Positions 1-11,684 of a stretch of DNA of 64,000 nt are shown here, piece after piece; position 1 is the first letter of the stretch, and each line of letters begins with the position of its first letter. A program made the translations under genes and the position numbers. The DNA comes from Collybiopsis luxurians FD-317 M1 (taxonomy: Eukaryota > Basidiomycota > Agaricomycetes > Agaricales > Omphalotaceae): NCBI GenBank assembly GCA_000827265.1, contig KN834765.1, positions 17,590 through 81,589 of the forward strand, given 5' to 3'. The notes below the pieces were generated by a model. That model was not told the origin of the DNA. It searched no databases and worked only from the letters and a program-made list of their open reading frames with translations.

Positions 1-69
<69 letters not shown>
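1..69. repeat. (CT)n followed by (AT)n microsatellite
   Basis: About 25 CT units run directly into about 9 AT units. On the minus strand the tract lies just downstream of a probable splice donor (GTGAGT, at 90 and below), so it would sit inside an intron of the gene running off the left edge. Confidence 0.95.
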
Positions 70-90
70 AGCAATGGCAAAAGTACTCAC

Positions 91-429
91 AGTAATCAGT
101 GCCTCCTCTGGATGGCCCACATGTAAAAATTCTGAAACTTCTTCACCGACTTGTTCAGCTGCATTAGGAAGCAAAAAAGTATATGTGAATGTTGAATGAG
201 ATTCATCAAGATAGGTAAGTTCCACTGGGAAGTCTTCAGGTGCTTCACTTTCTGATACTGCTTCAAGTTTTTCTGATTCTGAAACAGATTGTGAGGTTTG
301 AGTTACAGCAACAGTGGTAGTGCGGTAGCAATTCTTTGGTCCAATTTCAGTGTAGCAGCATTGTTCTGTATCTTGAGCTGATTTTGCAGTTGGATAGATT
401 ACTTCTGCCTGAACACCTTTGGGTCTTTG
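91..429 (-). CDS. Partial exon of an unrecognised gene running off the left edge
   Basis: The minus strand stays open from about 429 to 91. It encodes a Ser/Glu/Thr-rich stretch (SVSESEKLEAVSESEAPEDF near the middle) and then an ordinary mixed-composition stretch. It ends at a good splice donor (GTGAGT at 90-85). The next exon would lie outside the window, across the CT/AT microsatellite. The upstream exon border was not resolved. The overlapping plus-strand ORF has low-complexity, Cys/Leu-rich composition and looks like a shadow. No family was recognised. Confidence 0.4.
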
Positions 430-794
430 TCATGGTTTTCCGGGCATTGAGACAGAAGGGTTGCAAATTTAATTGGACCTGGTTCAGCAATGAACAGTTC
501 AAGCTAGTGATTGATACAACATCCAATTTAATACCACTAAGCATCCATTATGCACAATTTGTTGACCACCCAATGTACAACTTAGATTGTACAAAACCAC
601 CTACCGATATACAATCAGAGCACAACTGTGACTCAGGGCAGACTGCATATGAATGATTATCTTAAAGCACTGTGACATAGTGTAAAGTCTTTGTAACACT
701 ATTCAATGGAGAATTTATTTCAAAATTGGAGAAAATAGCGAAATTGTACTATGTACTATTCAACAGGCGGGGGTCAAAGGTTGTAAACAGCTCC

Positions 795-2046
795 CTATTG
801 GCTCTCAAAAGATAAACCAGAATAATAATCCCATTCGTAGTGATACAAGAAAGATGCATGATTGTGAGTTGAAAGAGCCACGGGATGAGTGGAGTAGTTG
901 GGGAATGATGAAGAGTGTGAGACTGTTTTGTTGTCTTCGAATGAGGAAAGGTAAGGGTGGCGGTGGTTAAAAGCTGACCTGACAGAGTAGGACAAGCTCA
1001 GCTGCGAAAATGTCATGACATTATTAGAGTGGAGATCAGCTCCAGACCAAGTTGCATCACTGCACATGCATTCTTGGGTTGTTGGGTGTGAATACGACAC
1101 AGGTTCCTTTAGTGGGGAAACGAAGGATTGCTGAAACTCATTTGGAATGAAAGCTATGTTGCCGCCAGACCAGCTCGCATTGCTGTAGACCAGGTTCGAC
1201 GAAGCTCTCAAATGATATAGTTCCGTGTCCTCTGGTGAGGATTCTTTGTTGTATTCATTTGCTATGATGGTAAGATGGTTAGCTCTGAATGAGGCAGTGA
1301 ATGTAGATTACCTTTATCATTATGGCTAGACCTCGGGGAATGTTGGCGTCTGATTAGACTTCTGTATCTTAAATTTTTATTGAGCGAGGACTTCAGCTAG
1401 AAAGAGTATACTAACCTATTCTTGACTGATGTACCAGTTTTCTGTGGAAAATGGAATGTCGCTATCTTTGTCCAGTGGCTCCCAAATTCATTCACGGCAG
1501 CAAGAAGTATATTATCTTGCTCTGTACTCCATTCTGAATGGTCTATGCCTGGATCCAATCTCTCCATCCAGTGTTTAGAACACTCTAGTAATGTAACAGG
1601 ATTGAACTTAAGCAGACCATGACACATGGACTCGGAGCACTCACAATCGCCATTGTGATTAGGCACCATTTTTACTACCAGGCTCCATCTGGGTGGTGGT
1701 TCAGAGAAATTCCAGGATATCATAGTATGATATCAGCTCACCTTTTTCCATAGATTTCCACAGCTTGCCTCAGCCTCAGGTCTTCTTCAGCTGTCCAAGG
1801 TCCAACAACATGATGAGTTGCTAAAGTTCCTATCCACCGTTTTCGACAGCTCTTGTTCGTCCGACCAGGTATGTGACTCGCTATCACATTCCATCTGGAT
1901 GGATTTGAAGTCCCAGGCTCCACTGCATCGAATTCTTTATCAAGTTGGAAGAGCAAGCAAAATAGAATGTGCTTACCCAACTCTATAGCGGTGCGTAGAG
2001 CTTTATCTTCCTCTGCAGTCCAAGGTTGCCGCAATCTAGAAGCCAT
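795..2046 (-). CDS. Three-repeat Myb/SANT DNA-binding protein
   Basis: Five exons (2046-1977, 1922-1742, 1688-1416, 1367-1312, 1261-795) join in phase to give about 348 residues. The protein opens almost directly with a Myb repeat (QPWTAEEDKALRTAIEL, then RTNKSCRKRW). A second repeat starts VGPWTAEEDLRLRQAVEIYG and has a diverged second half (KHWMERLDP). A third starts SEWSTEQDNILLAAVNEFG. Tryptophan spacing fits c-Myb-type repeats that bind DNA in the nucleus. The C-terminal 155 residues are Ser/His/Tyr-rich with no domain seen. It stands alone in the repeat-rich arm and appears intact. Known agaricomycete three-repeat Myb proteins are multicopy. Target genes cannot be inferred. Confidence 0.82.
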
Positions 2047-2455
2047 ACAATTCTGATGCAGGTGCAGGTAACAAGTGGAGGTCGTCGTTGGAGGTAGTGG
2101 AGGTAGGATGTCAAGTGAGCAAGTAAAAGAGCTGAAAAAAATTTTCTTTTTTTTTATGGTAGAAGCTGGAGCCAGGTCCAGGAGCCAGTGCCTATCGAGA
2201 TTTGTACACAATAAAGAATTTGCACGATGAGTTATACCCAGGGAGTGCTCACTGCTCGGCACTCTTTTTAGGTAAGTATCACATAATTCTGCATAGTTTG
2301 GTTCATTTGTACAACAATACAGAAGAGCCATCTGTGCTGTGTTGAAGGACTGGCCATGAGATAAAGATGCTTCCCCCTTCCTGTCTTTCTTCCATCTTAC
2401 CAGGCTCTTACCATGACACAAACATAGCTACAGCTTTAGATCAAGGGAGCACTTA

Positions 2456-4330
2456 TTAAAATAGAATAACATCTTCCCATGGCTCCCAAGGCTCAGTAAG
2501 GTCCATACATTTGCCTTCCTGGGTGCTTTCCGCTGTTGGATATTTTAGATATTCCCATAAAGTTTCTTCAATGCCCTCCGGAACTGCATTAAGGTACTGA
2601 TATTGTGCCCAAGTATGATTTTGGCAATGAAAAGAGAGGGGCAACAGGTTATGAACAGCCCACAAAAGTGTGGCTCCATAAAGAGAGGTCTTCCAGAAAT
2701 GAGGTGATAGACCATAAGATATAATATGACTGGATGCCTTTGTGACAGCTTTCATAAGGAAATTACAAATTGCCTGAAAATGTAAGCTTCACTGCCAGAA
2801 ATAAATGAGTCTTAAACATACCTCACGCAAAGCTCTGCACATTTGGCGAGCTTCTTCATCTGTGTAGTGGGTCAATAATTCCTTGTAGATCCCATTATTT
2901 TTCTTATAAATGCATTTGTATGGGTTAGGAGACACAGAATGATTGTTTATACCGTACTAACCTTGTAAAATGTATACAGAGTTGTTTGAACAATGTTGTT
3001 AAGCTTCAGCCTTGCTTCTGTATCAGCACCATCATACCAAGCAGGCAATGCCTTCAACTTCCATTTGTCAGAGTCACTATCATCTGGAATAATTATCTGC
3101 TTCTGAAAAAGAGTTCGTTCACTGAGAGACTTGAGACCATAAGTGGTGTCCTCTGGCCAATGAGCAATGTAAATGGTGACAGCAAGCTTGATAAACTCTT
3201 GCTCATAGATGGTGCCAAGCACCATGGCATATGTTGGGACATAGTGCCATAAGAACTTGGTACGAAGATGAGTATGAAGCTCATCTGAATCCTGCAAAAC
3301 TAGGTCAGTGATTGCTTAGCAAATGCAATGCCAATGCATCACTCACTAAAGCTGAAGGTAAAATGTCTTTGTCAAATCCAGTATCGGTTTTGACCCAGGA
3401 ACTGGTGAAGGGCATTGCTAGGAAGGGCAGATATCGCAGGCGGCAGTGTAAGGTAAGGCGTAGTCTTGGGCTACATTATTGTACTTATGGTCGCTGTAAT
3501 TATGCAGTCATTTTAAAGTCCCTCAAACCGGGAGTTGTGTTACTTATTTTTACAGCTTACCCACTTTGGAGCCCAGTTCAATACCTGCCAATTCAGGTGT
3601 TGAACGTGGAGAAGATCAATCTGAGATATGTAGATAATGTCCGGAAATGAAGCAATTGAATTAATACCATTATTGCTGCTCATATCGGGTGAAAATTGAC
3701 ATGTACTCTACAATTACACAGAAAGTATTACAACAGACATTCCTCTTCACGCGGGCTCCACGACAATTAACCTCAAGACACTTTCATAATTGATGTGAGC
3801 CTGTGCTAAAGTTTTCCTATTGGCAGAGTTGTAAAATTCCCACTTGAGCTTGAGAGGTTCTGCAATGACCTTGAGGAGCTTGGCACTACATAGTATAAGA
3901 TAAACATCAGCTTTTGGAAAGAAGGTAATTCTGGGTTAAAGAAGCAAGACGAATAATATCCTCACTGAGAATTTCTGATGTGAAAGAATGCACACGCTCT
4001 AGCAATGAGGACATAAAGTCTCTCACTGTCCTTGGTTCTGAAACAAGCTCTCCTGCTATCCAAATGATTGACAATTGTGACATAGTATTCATCGGGTTCG
4101 AGATAATTTGCATCACCGGCAAATTCTTAGCAAATTTGAGAACAAAGATCCAATAAGTCTAGGATAGTACTCACCGCCAGGAGGAATGAAGTGACTGACT
4201 CCATTCAATTGGGCAAGCAATCGGGTAAACAAATTCTGAATGTCATGATAAGGTGTCTCGTCGAGATCTTGACCGTCTGTGACCAAAGTTTCTGAGGAAA
4301 GAGTGTCAGTAATAAGCGTAGATAGAATGG
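2456..4330 (-). CDS. Multi-exon gene of unknown function (3' half well supported)
   Basis: At least six exons read through in phase on the minus strand: about 4300-4175, 4125-3966, about 3925-3775, about 3450-3348, 3291-2962, 2902-2822 and 2773-2456. The last three are all phase 0 and were checked base by base (110, 27 and 106 codons, stop at 2456). The protein is soluble-looking, rich in Trp/Tyr/Leu, with no recognised domain. The 5' end was not found. The conserved-family piece at 5.1-5.5 kb lies upstream on the same strand and could be its first part, in which case the gene is broken by the frameshift there. It probably belongs to a multicopy repeat-associated family. Confidence 0.5.
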
Positions 4331-4535
4331 ATCACACAGATGCACATTGTCCCATGTCACTCGCTTCTGATTCGGAGATGTCCTCTATATCCTGAGTTTC
4401 CTGTACCACAATTCAGCAAAGAATTTGGTGAGCATGAGAGAAGGGCGCTCACAGAAACATTTCCTTCAGTTTCCAAATTCATTCGCTCCATTCCGGTTCA
4501 TTTATTTATGGGTGAAAGTTCTTGATAATGTGTAG

Positions 4536-4578
4536 ACAACTTGTGCAGACAACTTGTGCAGACAACTTGTGCAGACAA
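4536..4578. repeat. 13-bp tandem repeat, about 3.3 copies
   Basis: The unit ACAACTTGTGCAG occurs three times head to tail and is followed by a partial ACAA. There are no regularly spaced unique spacers, so this is a small minisatellite and not a CRISPR array. Confidence 0.9.
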
Positions 4579-4976
4579 AGGGTTTGAGACAAAGTTCAGG
4601 GGCTTAAGCGCCGAAAGAGTTAATAATGCATTCGGCAGGAATCAACATGATTTGCCACCAATTCTGAGAGCCGAGATGCCATTTCAGCGCTAAGTTAATC
4701 AGCAAAAGAGGAAGCCCTAACGAATAACAAAGCTTTGCGATGTTGAAAATTCGCATCTGCAGTGAGACTCTGCTGTTTGCCAATTTTGGCTTGCAGTTGG
4801 ACTGAACTCTAATCTAGGAAAAATCATATTGCTGACAATGTGATGGCCACTTTCTCTTCCACACCGTTATTGAATCCTGATGGCAAGGGCCATCTTCTTG
4901 GTCAGATGGCCTTGATTATCTCTAAGCAAATTCTTTGCGGACAGGACATTGTAGTATTGAGATACCTGTGAGGAGA

Positions 4977-5507
4977 TCAACATTTCTGGCAGCTTTTTCT
5001 GAAACAAAGCCCTGAAATAGATTGTGAATATGGTTTAGAATTGACAAAGCAAATATACGTACATTTGAAAAAGTGCTTAGGGTCAAATTCAATAGTGATG
5101 TTGTCGCCCAACCATGTAGTTGAACCCTGGAAGAAGTCCGAGACGCTGACCAAGAGCAGAGTCAGGATCAATGTTCTCAACAACTCTGAAATCAAACATG
5201 GCACACCGTTGCTTCCCATCACTGTCTGAGGTAATTTGCCATATATCACCATGCAAGCTTGCATCATGCTCTGACTTCTTCCAAGCACTGATAATTTTCT
5301 TGAAGATATCAGCTGAAGCTGACCAGTGCTCTGACTTGTCTGTGCCAGAGAAAAGTACAGGTTTTGCACAGTTGCTTGACATATTTCATTTCTAACTCCG
5401 ATACCACAACTTCTTGCACAAATGCCATATTGTAAATCCCAAGAAGTCCAGACCCTTCCACCAAAAGCTGTCAATGACTCTCCATTGTCTTTTTCCAACT
5501 CTGCCAA
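4977..5507 (-). pseudogene. Frameshifted member of an agaricomycete multicopy family (PGxN...FDPKHxFK signature)
   Basis: Two overlapping minus-strand frames each carry half of a pattern recalled from many agaricomycete hypothetical proteins. One frame has SGTDKSEHW, DASLHGDIWQITSD and LGLLPGFN. The other has DNITIEFDPKHFFK. The first frame runs into a stop at about 5089, and the conserved reading continues in the second frame just after a GGG at about 5115. One shift therefore separates the halves, which suggests decay. The family's function is unknown to me; its copy number and surroundings suggest a link to mobile DNA. Splice-like sites follow (GTACGT at about 5064, CAG at about 5011). Confidence 0.45.
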
Positions 5508-6010
5508 TCTTAGATATTAGATCACTATCATACCTGCTATGCATTCTACGAGGCCATACAACTGATATGTCAACCTTACTATAAGCTATGACATGCTTTT
5601 TTGAGTGAAAACTTGAAATTTCATGTCTTTATATCTAATGGTCTGGATGTAAGTGCGCGAGATCTCAGATACATTGAGCTTCCACAAGCGCCACAAGAAA
5701 TCCGAGTTGGTGGGCAGATACAAGGTGGCACAAACAGATGGGATAAAAGCAAGTCAATTATGATATAACAGAAATCAGTTTCTGTATTCCGAATCACACT
5801 AAATCACCTATATTCACCATGGGATTCTAAATAACGCTTTTTTGGCTCATAAACTAGCAATCTACTAGACCTTCTAGAAATGCAAGTTAATACTTTCAGT
5901 GTAAAACTCCCTTGATTGAACAAAGTGTTATTTCTCTTGAGAGATCACACATACATAGGTACATCACAGTAATTTACAAATTCTCTGAAAACATACAGTG
6001 GACAAGGCCC

Positions 6011-6617
6011 CTAGTGGTCAACAACATGGGTGAGACCAAGCCTTTCAGCTTCCGCAAAGGCCATCTCAGCCTCCTGGCAACTGTCAAACTGGTGCCAAGA
6101 ATTGCTGGAGCACTTATTGGTCAGAAGATGCATGAGAGGACTGAAAACAAAAAAAAAAAAAGATAATTAAAACTTGAAACTAATGTCAAGCTGAGCGAGA
6201 AGACTTACAAACTGTCATAAACTCCCGTTGCATGACCTACAAACACAACATAGCATACTTCTTGGGCTGACTGAATAGTGGCACCACAGGCATTGCATAT
6301 GTTGGCTACAAAGGAATCAGAATGGGTGTTTTGAATGCCAAATCCATCAACTTACAATTGCTGAGGTTGGCCGGAGCAGTATTGGCATTAGCAGCAGTGG
6401 CCTGAGTGGAAACAGACAGAGCTGCAGTTACCGGCATACTGGAGGCACTGTTTTGAGAAGCAGCAATTGCGGCAAGAACAGAGTCTAGGTCATAAGGGGC
6501 TTCAAAATCCCTGCCAGAAGTCAGTAAGGTGAACTCACTGGCATTATGTTGAGCACTGGCTTGCAGAGCACTAACAAGGGCAGACTCAAAAGGCTGTTTA
6601 TTGTTTTGAGAAGGCAT
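6011..6617 (-). CDS. Small protein with C-terminal RNase H1 N-domain/viroplasmin-like fold
   Basis: Three exons (6617-6356, 6305-6209, 6140-6011) join in phase into 162 residues. The first exon is Ala/Ser-rich. The rest holds a Cys pair (CNACG) and then a pattern typical of the RNase H1 N-terminal (caulimovirus viroplasmin-like) domain: VCYVVFVGHATGVYDS, an aromatic (SWHQFDS), then EAEMAFAEAERLG. In RNase H1 this domain binds RNA/DNA hybrids or dsRNA; here no catalytic RNase H domain follows. The second intron contains a 12-nt T run. The first in-frame ATG at 6617 was chosen because the longer frame opens with GTG. A related domain ends the gene at 12218-13112. Domain call is moderately sure, function inferred. 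Confidence 0.6.
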
Positions 6618-6764
6618 TCGGATATGAGTGACCAAAAGAGTAGAGCAGTTGTGCACAAAAGCTGGACTGCTCGGCGGCGGAACTTATATACCTCTATCCC
6701 AATCTCTTAGTCAATGGTAATATGAAGCCGAGCATACTTGATAGGATGCGCAATGGAGTGAAAA

Positions 6765-6985
6765 AAAGTACCATCCATTGAACAAATGCACCATCAACTG
6801 AAAAAAATGTACCATCGGCTCTGAAATGTACCATTGACTGAAAAGTGTACTAAAGATTGAAGAATTGTACAACTGATCAACAAATGTACTCAGATTGAAA
6901 AATGTACTATAGATCGCAAAATGTACTATAGATCGAAGAATATGTACTATAAATTGAGCCACTTTGTACAATATGTACTCAAAGA
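6765..6985. repeat. Degenerate ~20-24 bp repeats around AATGTACTATAGATYGA
   Basis: Roughly ten imperfect units are strung together, best conserved at about 6900-6950 (TGTACTATAGATCG twice in a row). The motif shares TGTAC with the ACAATTGTAC clusters at about 10.27, 13.3, 16.3 and 17.95 kb. The minus-strand ORF across it (6711-6971) is a consequence of the repeat, not a gene. Confidence 0.7.
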
Positions 6986-7205
6986 GTCATTTGCTCAGAC
7001 TGGAGAAATGCACAATTTATGTACAAATGAGTCAAGCCAAGTGACTCATACATTTACTCAGTCAACTTCAAGGGACAGTATGTGCTACTCAAGGAGATGA
7101 TGTTGAAGGAAATATGAACTCACTGAGAATTACCGAGTTGCCTCGCCACAGTTACTGGAGTAATGTACAGGTAAAAAAAACAGTAAGAATCTCTGTAAAT
7201 TGAGC

Positions 7206-7640
7206 CTACTTCTTAATATAAGCATAGAACTTTAGTGTCTTTTTGAAATGAGCCTGCCGCAACACATCAACACCCTCCATTGAATGGCATATTACATTCT
7301 TGAACAAAGAAACTCCCTGGCGCAGTTGCTGGCAGATGGAGTTTACTTCAAGCCATTCCTCTGCATGCCCGCATTGGTTCAGAATGATGTTTGAACATTT
7401 CTCGGCCTTAGTCAAGAGTTCTGTTAGTCTGGATAAGGGGATTTTAAAGTGTGATTCTGTGGCTTCCTTGGGTTCACGAGTCATTGAGGGAATGTAACCA
7501 GTGACAACCCCAAGGTGGTGCTGAACTATCTCCTTCAGCTGCTGTGAAACATCATTATGCACTAGCTGCAAATACTGTCTCTCAAGGTTATGAGCTTTTG
7601 CCAGAGCCTTTCCAGTGGGAGAACATTGAAAACTGGTCAT
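7206..7640 (-). CDS. Hypothetical 144-residue protein
   Basis: A single open frame begins at ATG 7640 and ends at a TAG. The sequence is helical-looking and charged (LERQYLQLVHNDVSQQLKEI, later KIPLSRLTELLTKAEKCSN) with no membrane segment and no recognised domain. The antisense ORF is shorter. It lies in the repeat-rich arm between the viroplasmin-like gene and the gene at 8.7 kb. It might be the last exon of a longer gene, since the sequence just before the ATG is not clearly a leader. Confidence 0.4.
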   Translation of the reverse strand: MTSFQCSPTGKALAKAHNLERQYLQLVHNDVSQQLKEIVQHHLGVVTGYIPSMTREPKEATESHFKIPLSRLTELLTKAEKCSNIILNQCGHAEEWLEVNSICQQLRQGVSLFKNVICHSMEGVDVLRQAHFKKTLKFYAYIKK

Positions 7641-8704
7641 TATTGTCAAATATCAGTGTCATCATAATAATTACATGGTATCTGTACGCACCTTCTTGAA
7701 GATACCCTCTCCTTGTATCTAAGATTTCTAGCTTCTTTATGACTTTTTCGAATATGAATTTGATAACTCAATTATTATGTATGGGACCTATATGCTCACT
7801 GGATAATGTCTGCTTTTATGGCCATATCCCTCTTCTTGCAATATGCTTGTTTCCTTTGGTGGACAATGGACTCGCGGTGTCTGCAACAAATAGCCTGGAT
7901 AAGCAACAGGCTACAAAAACAGATTTGAAGATATGGTAATTGATGAACTTTTGATAAAAGTTTGCATTGTACTTTTGTTTGGCCGCCTTGAGCTGCACTG
8001 CAGTGTGATATTTGTGAGGCCAAGACATGAAAGATGGAAAGAAAGGCAATCACACTCAATTACACCAGCAAAGTTGCTGTATCCGGTAGCTCGGACTGTT
8101 GAATCCAGTCAACGTCCTCTACAATGAGCAGGCTATTTAAAACAGGTTTTTTATTCAAGATATATGATGAGAGTATGTATCCTGCCTTCCTAGTTCAGTT
8201 TGAATACTTTTTTTTTTTTCTGAAGGCTCTCAGCGAAGGCAACCTATGGATATGTGCACTATCAAGATCCCAAATGAAAGACTGGCCGAGTTCATTTTGT
8301 CAGTAATCTATATCTCAGGATTTAGTTACTGGATGGCCTCCAAACTTTGCTGGATTATTCTGGTACATCCTAAGGTCAATATATCAAAAATTTGTGTTGC
8401 TGCAATGAGTCCTTCATTGACAATCGATGTGCTCACTACTTCGACTGGTGGGTGGGACTTCAGACCGTTGCGATTATCACCATTTTCAAAAGTTAAATCC
8501 AGTTGCGGCTCTCTTTGCATGCCTTAAATCATAGCTCATACAGTTCTAGCAATTTCTTTTACCTGTTAGTATGATAAGTGAGTACCAAAAATAATTACTT
8601 CATACTAAGCTTTCAGCCTCGATATTCAAACTTTGACTACATAGATGCCACTTGTTCTCGGCTGTTTCCAAAGGGGCCTTTTTAAGCGAGACCGATAGAT
8701 AACT

Positions 8705-10172
8705 ATGCATTCTCCATCTTTCCCTCTCAAGAGACTCCCCAGTTTCTCAGCGAGTGCCTTTTTTCCATCTATCAGCATGAACTATTCCCTAATGATGCAC
8801 CCGTCCAATGTCTCTAGAATGAGCGCAAATATTCAAGCTAGTTCTCTGCCAGTTGAGGACTCTGAAAAGGCGGCTCTTGTGGCCGACTTATGGCGGTTGA
8901 TGAGAACCATTCAGGTGAACAAGTCCCCCATTCTCGGCCATCTTTTCACTTATTCATTGATGCAGCGTCTCTCTGTGTTCCAAATTCCAGGGCCTCATGC
9001 CAAAAAGCTTAAGGAAATTGAAACCACTTGCAAAGGTGCATTGCTCTGCCCTATTCTCTCTCAGACTTTGATGTAATAATTCCCCAAGGCTTAATGACTC
9101 TCCTTGTGGATGCAGAAGCAGAGCTCCTTGTAGCTTTGATGTCCTTGCATGGGGAAAGGTCTCCAACACCCAGGCACAGTCAGCGTGTCCTTATAGCTGC
9201 TGAAAATTCGATTGAAGTTACCAGAATCATAGTGGAATGTGTGGCCTGGCTTGATTACCTCTGCTCTGTTGCAACATCGCTCTCTGATAGGCTTGATGAA
9301 ACTGATAGTAGATAGCATCCATAGGTAGAAGATTCATAATAGATGTGAAGTTGCACCATTTTGAAGAGCGATTTTTTTTTTGGGCTACATGTGTGTCAGA
9401 GTGCCAGCAGTCTTGTGGGAAAACTGCATCTTTGAATAGTACTTAAAGGAGTCGACAGAGTACCTCCACGCAACCACAATTCTCCTGAGTATCTTCCTCA
9501 TGCCTAAAATACCTTCCACCACAACTAGAGGGAGGCCGCAGGTGCAATTTTTGTGAATGAAACTGCCTGATTTCTTCTGATCCAGAGTTCCTAGACACCT
9601 TCTCCTCAAAAACTTTCTCTTCACAATACTCCTCAGAGGGCAGCAACACCCGAGATGCCAACTTCTCCAAGTAGATTGGATGGCACAGCTAGGACCCAGT
9701 ATGTGGCTGCCACAAGAGCTTCACCTCGGCTTGCTGCTCATCATCTCACGCAGGACAGAGTGTGTTTGCAATGCTACCTATCATAAATATACAATACCGT
9801 TCAACTGGATTTTAGTCATCATTACAGAAGGCTACAGCTCACACTCTTCACCCTTGTCCTAAACCTTTGCAAAGCACTATCACAGTATGTTTTGTCAAAG
9901 CACACCTGACATCAAGGATCTCAATGTATATTCCATATCTTTAGGTCTCGCCTCCTCGACCTAAGTTTGACAGCAGCAGACTTGATAGCGTCGAGAAGCT
10001 CTGGCTTCGCCATCACTATCTGGTTTATCTAGATATCAGAAACAATGCAACTGAAAAGCTCTCATTCCTTCGAAGGGTTGCGGATGAATTTCTGCGAGCA
10101 TTTCCAAGCCATAATCCTGTTGTAGGTGGGTCTCGCCTTGAAAAGATTAAAGATTATGAGGCTGCAAAATGA
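8705..10172 (+). CDS. Multi-exon hypothetical gene, structure partly resolved
   Basis: Coding-like stretches line up on the plus strand. A first exon runs from ATG 8705 (or 8777) to about 9033. A continuation (DFDVIIPQG... to about 9315) would need a very short 29-nt intron. The last exon, 9945-10172, follows a good acceptor (CTTTAG) and ends in TGA. That exon (KLWLRHHYLVYLDIRN, then RRVADEFLRAFPSHNP) is convincingly protein-like. No domain is recognised. The middle, 9316-9944, was not resolved and contains a competing minus-strand frame. Treat the exon chain as provisional, and the gene may be decaying. Confidence 0.35.
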
Positions 10173-10264
10173 GCCATGCTTCCGGTAAATTCCTTATCTC
10201 CAGTGAATCCATAGACTAACTTGTTCATCAAAGCGCATCCATGCCCACTTCAAGGCTCTTGCAG

Positions 10265-10535
10265 CCAGTGCAGAGTCGAAGTAGATGCATAAGTACAATT
10301 ATACTCGACTTCCATTTTCTGTAATGAAAAATGTACAATTGTGCAGTTTCTAATCTTGATGTACTGATTGGTTGTGAATTGAAAGTTTGAAAGAGTACAC
10401 AATTGTACATTAGGCACTCATAATCCACAAATTGTACACATTTGTGAATTAGGTGCTCATAATCCACAATTGTACATCAAGCGCCTACAACCCATGACCG
10501 AAAAATTTTACACAAACTGTACATTGTACATCTAT
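10265..10535. repeat. Cluster of ACAATTGTAC-type palindromes
   Basis: The core ACAATTGTAC (or TGTACAATTGTG) occurs repeatedly. Two longer copies read 'ggcactcataatccacaa' and 'ggtgctcataatccacaa' before the core. The ORF across it (10228-10467) is explained by the repeat. Confidence 0.75.
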
Positions 10536-10622
10536 CTCAAAGAAGGGTCATAAAACAGTAATCTATTAACAGATCATTCCTTGTGCTGGTCTTATTCCTA
10601 AACCTTGAACTGGCAGCCAGTC

Positions 10623-11406
10623 ATGTCAGATGAGTATTCCACTGGAAAATATTTGCAACATTCATCTGGAGATGTCCTCCGTACACTTGGAATCTCAATG
10701 TAAAGTTCATTCATACCACAGGGAGCTTTTACTTGAGCTATACTAAAAATTGTTCTTTAGCATCGGAAACACGGCATTTGTCCCTTGCAATCTAAACTCT
10801 GGTCCAGTAGAAAATCCTAAAGAAGAATCACTTCAATTATTTATCAATAACATTCTTCCAGTCTATGAAGTTGTGATGGCGGAAACAGATGTTGACATGC
10901 AATTATTCAAGGAAAAGATAAGAATTGCATGGTTCAGTGTGTGGCCAATTGAGGGAGATGATTTTCTCCTTGGACTTGAAAAAGAAAATTACGAGTTGAA
11001 GGTGCGCACAGCCTTACTGTGGTATTTAGTGATTGAAACAATCCTTTACTCAGAGAATCATGGACCAACTCCACCAGACTTGGAAGAGACAGCAATGGCA
11101 TACCAAAAAAACAGCACTAGCGATTGGAATTCACTCTTCCACGAGCGACTGCACTCAAGTCAGTATGCTAACTGGATCAATTATGTGCCTCCTGCTCCGG
11201 GTCCCTTCATGTTACACCTAGACCTCGACAATCCAGAGGACTGGATTGAAATTCTCACTCTTGCACTGTGTAATCTAACTCAGCCTTAACAGTGCAAAGG
11301 ATTACCCATCTGGAATGAGTTGATTATTGATAATAGGTTGATAGAGGAATCAGAGGAATCAGAAGAGGACTTGCATGGAGAAGACAGTGATGAAGGAGAC
11401 AACTAA
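10623..11406 (+). pseudogene. Hypothetical acidic protein gene with one in-frame stop near its end
   Basis: Exon 1 (10623-10699) and exon 2 (from 10761) join in phase through a 61-nt intron. They give 201 residues to a TAA at 11287-11289. The same frame continues for 38 more codons to a second TAA at 11404-11406, and this tail is plainly coding-like: acidic, with EESEEDLHGEDSDEGDN at the end. The first TAA therefore looks like a recent nonsense change. The body has a conserved-looking acidic/Trp-rich sequence (NWINYVPPAPGPFML) but no recognised domain. The shortened product may still be made. Confidence 0.5.
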
Positions 11407-11684
11407 ATATGTTGCTAGTTATTTGTACTATTGACTGGTACTCAAGAAATTGCCCTATAAGAATTCTGGGTAGCTTTACTGTCTGTCCAACGTACTCCAT
11501 GTTTTGTAGATGCAGCAACCCTCAATGTTCCTTCCTCCCCATTAACAAGATAGTCCAAAAGCCTCTGGGAGGGCCTGCAGTGGCACAGTCCGAGACGCCG
11601 GCCTGAGGAATCTCTTGTTTCAGGCATGAGCAAAGCACTTTGAGAGTCTGAGACCAAGTCCAGGTCATTATGACTGAGCTGAGG

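Noticed and set aside
336..656. 106-codon plus-strand ORF at the left end
   Set aside because: The minus strand of part of the same stretch has a better coding exon with a splice donor; the plus ORF crosses TGTAC-type repeats and has odd composition.
3312..3650. 112-codon plus-strand ORF
   Set aside because: It overlaps minus-strand exons of the 2456-4330 gene that join in phase.
4536..4578. Possible CRISPR-like direct repeats
   Set aside because: The 13-bp units abut with no spacers, and the genome is eukaryotic.
2456..5507. KDZ-type transposase
   Set aside because: I looked for the cysteine cluster and catalytic-type motifs of KDZ elements and did not see them; only a multicopy-family signature is present.
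6711..6971. 86-codon hydrophobic minus-strand ORF resembling a membrane protein
   Set aside because: It is created by the 20-24 bp AATGTACTATAG repeat; the hydrophobic words recur with the repeat.
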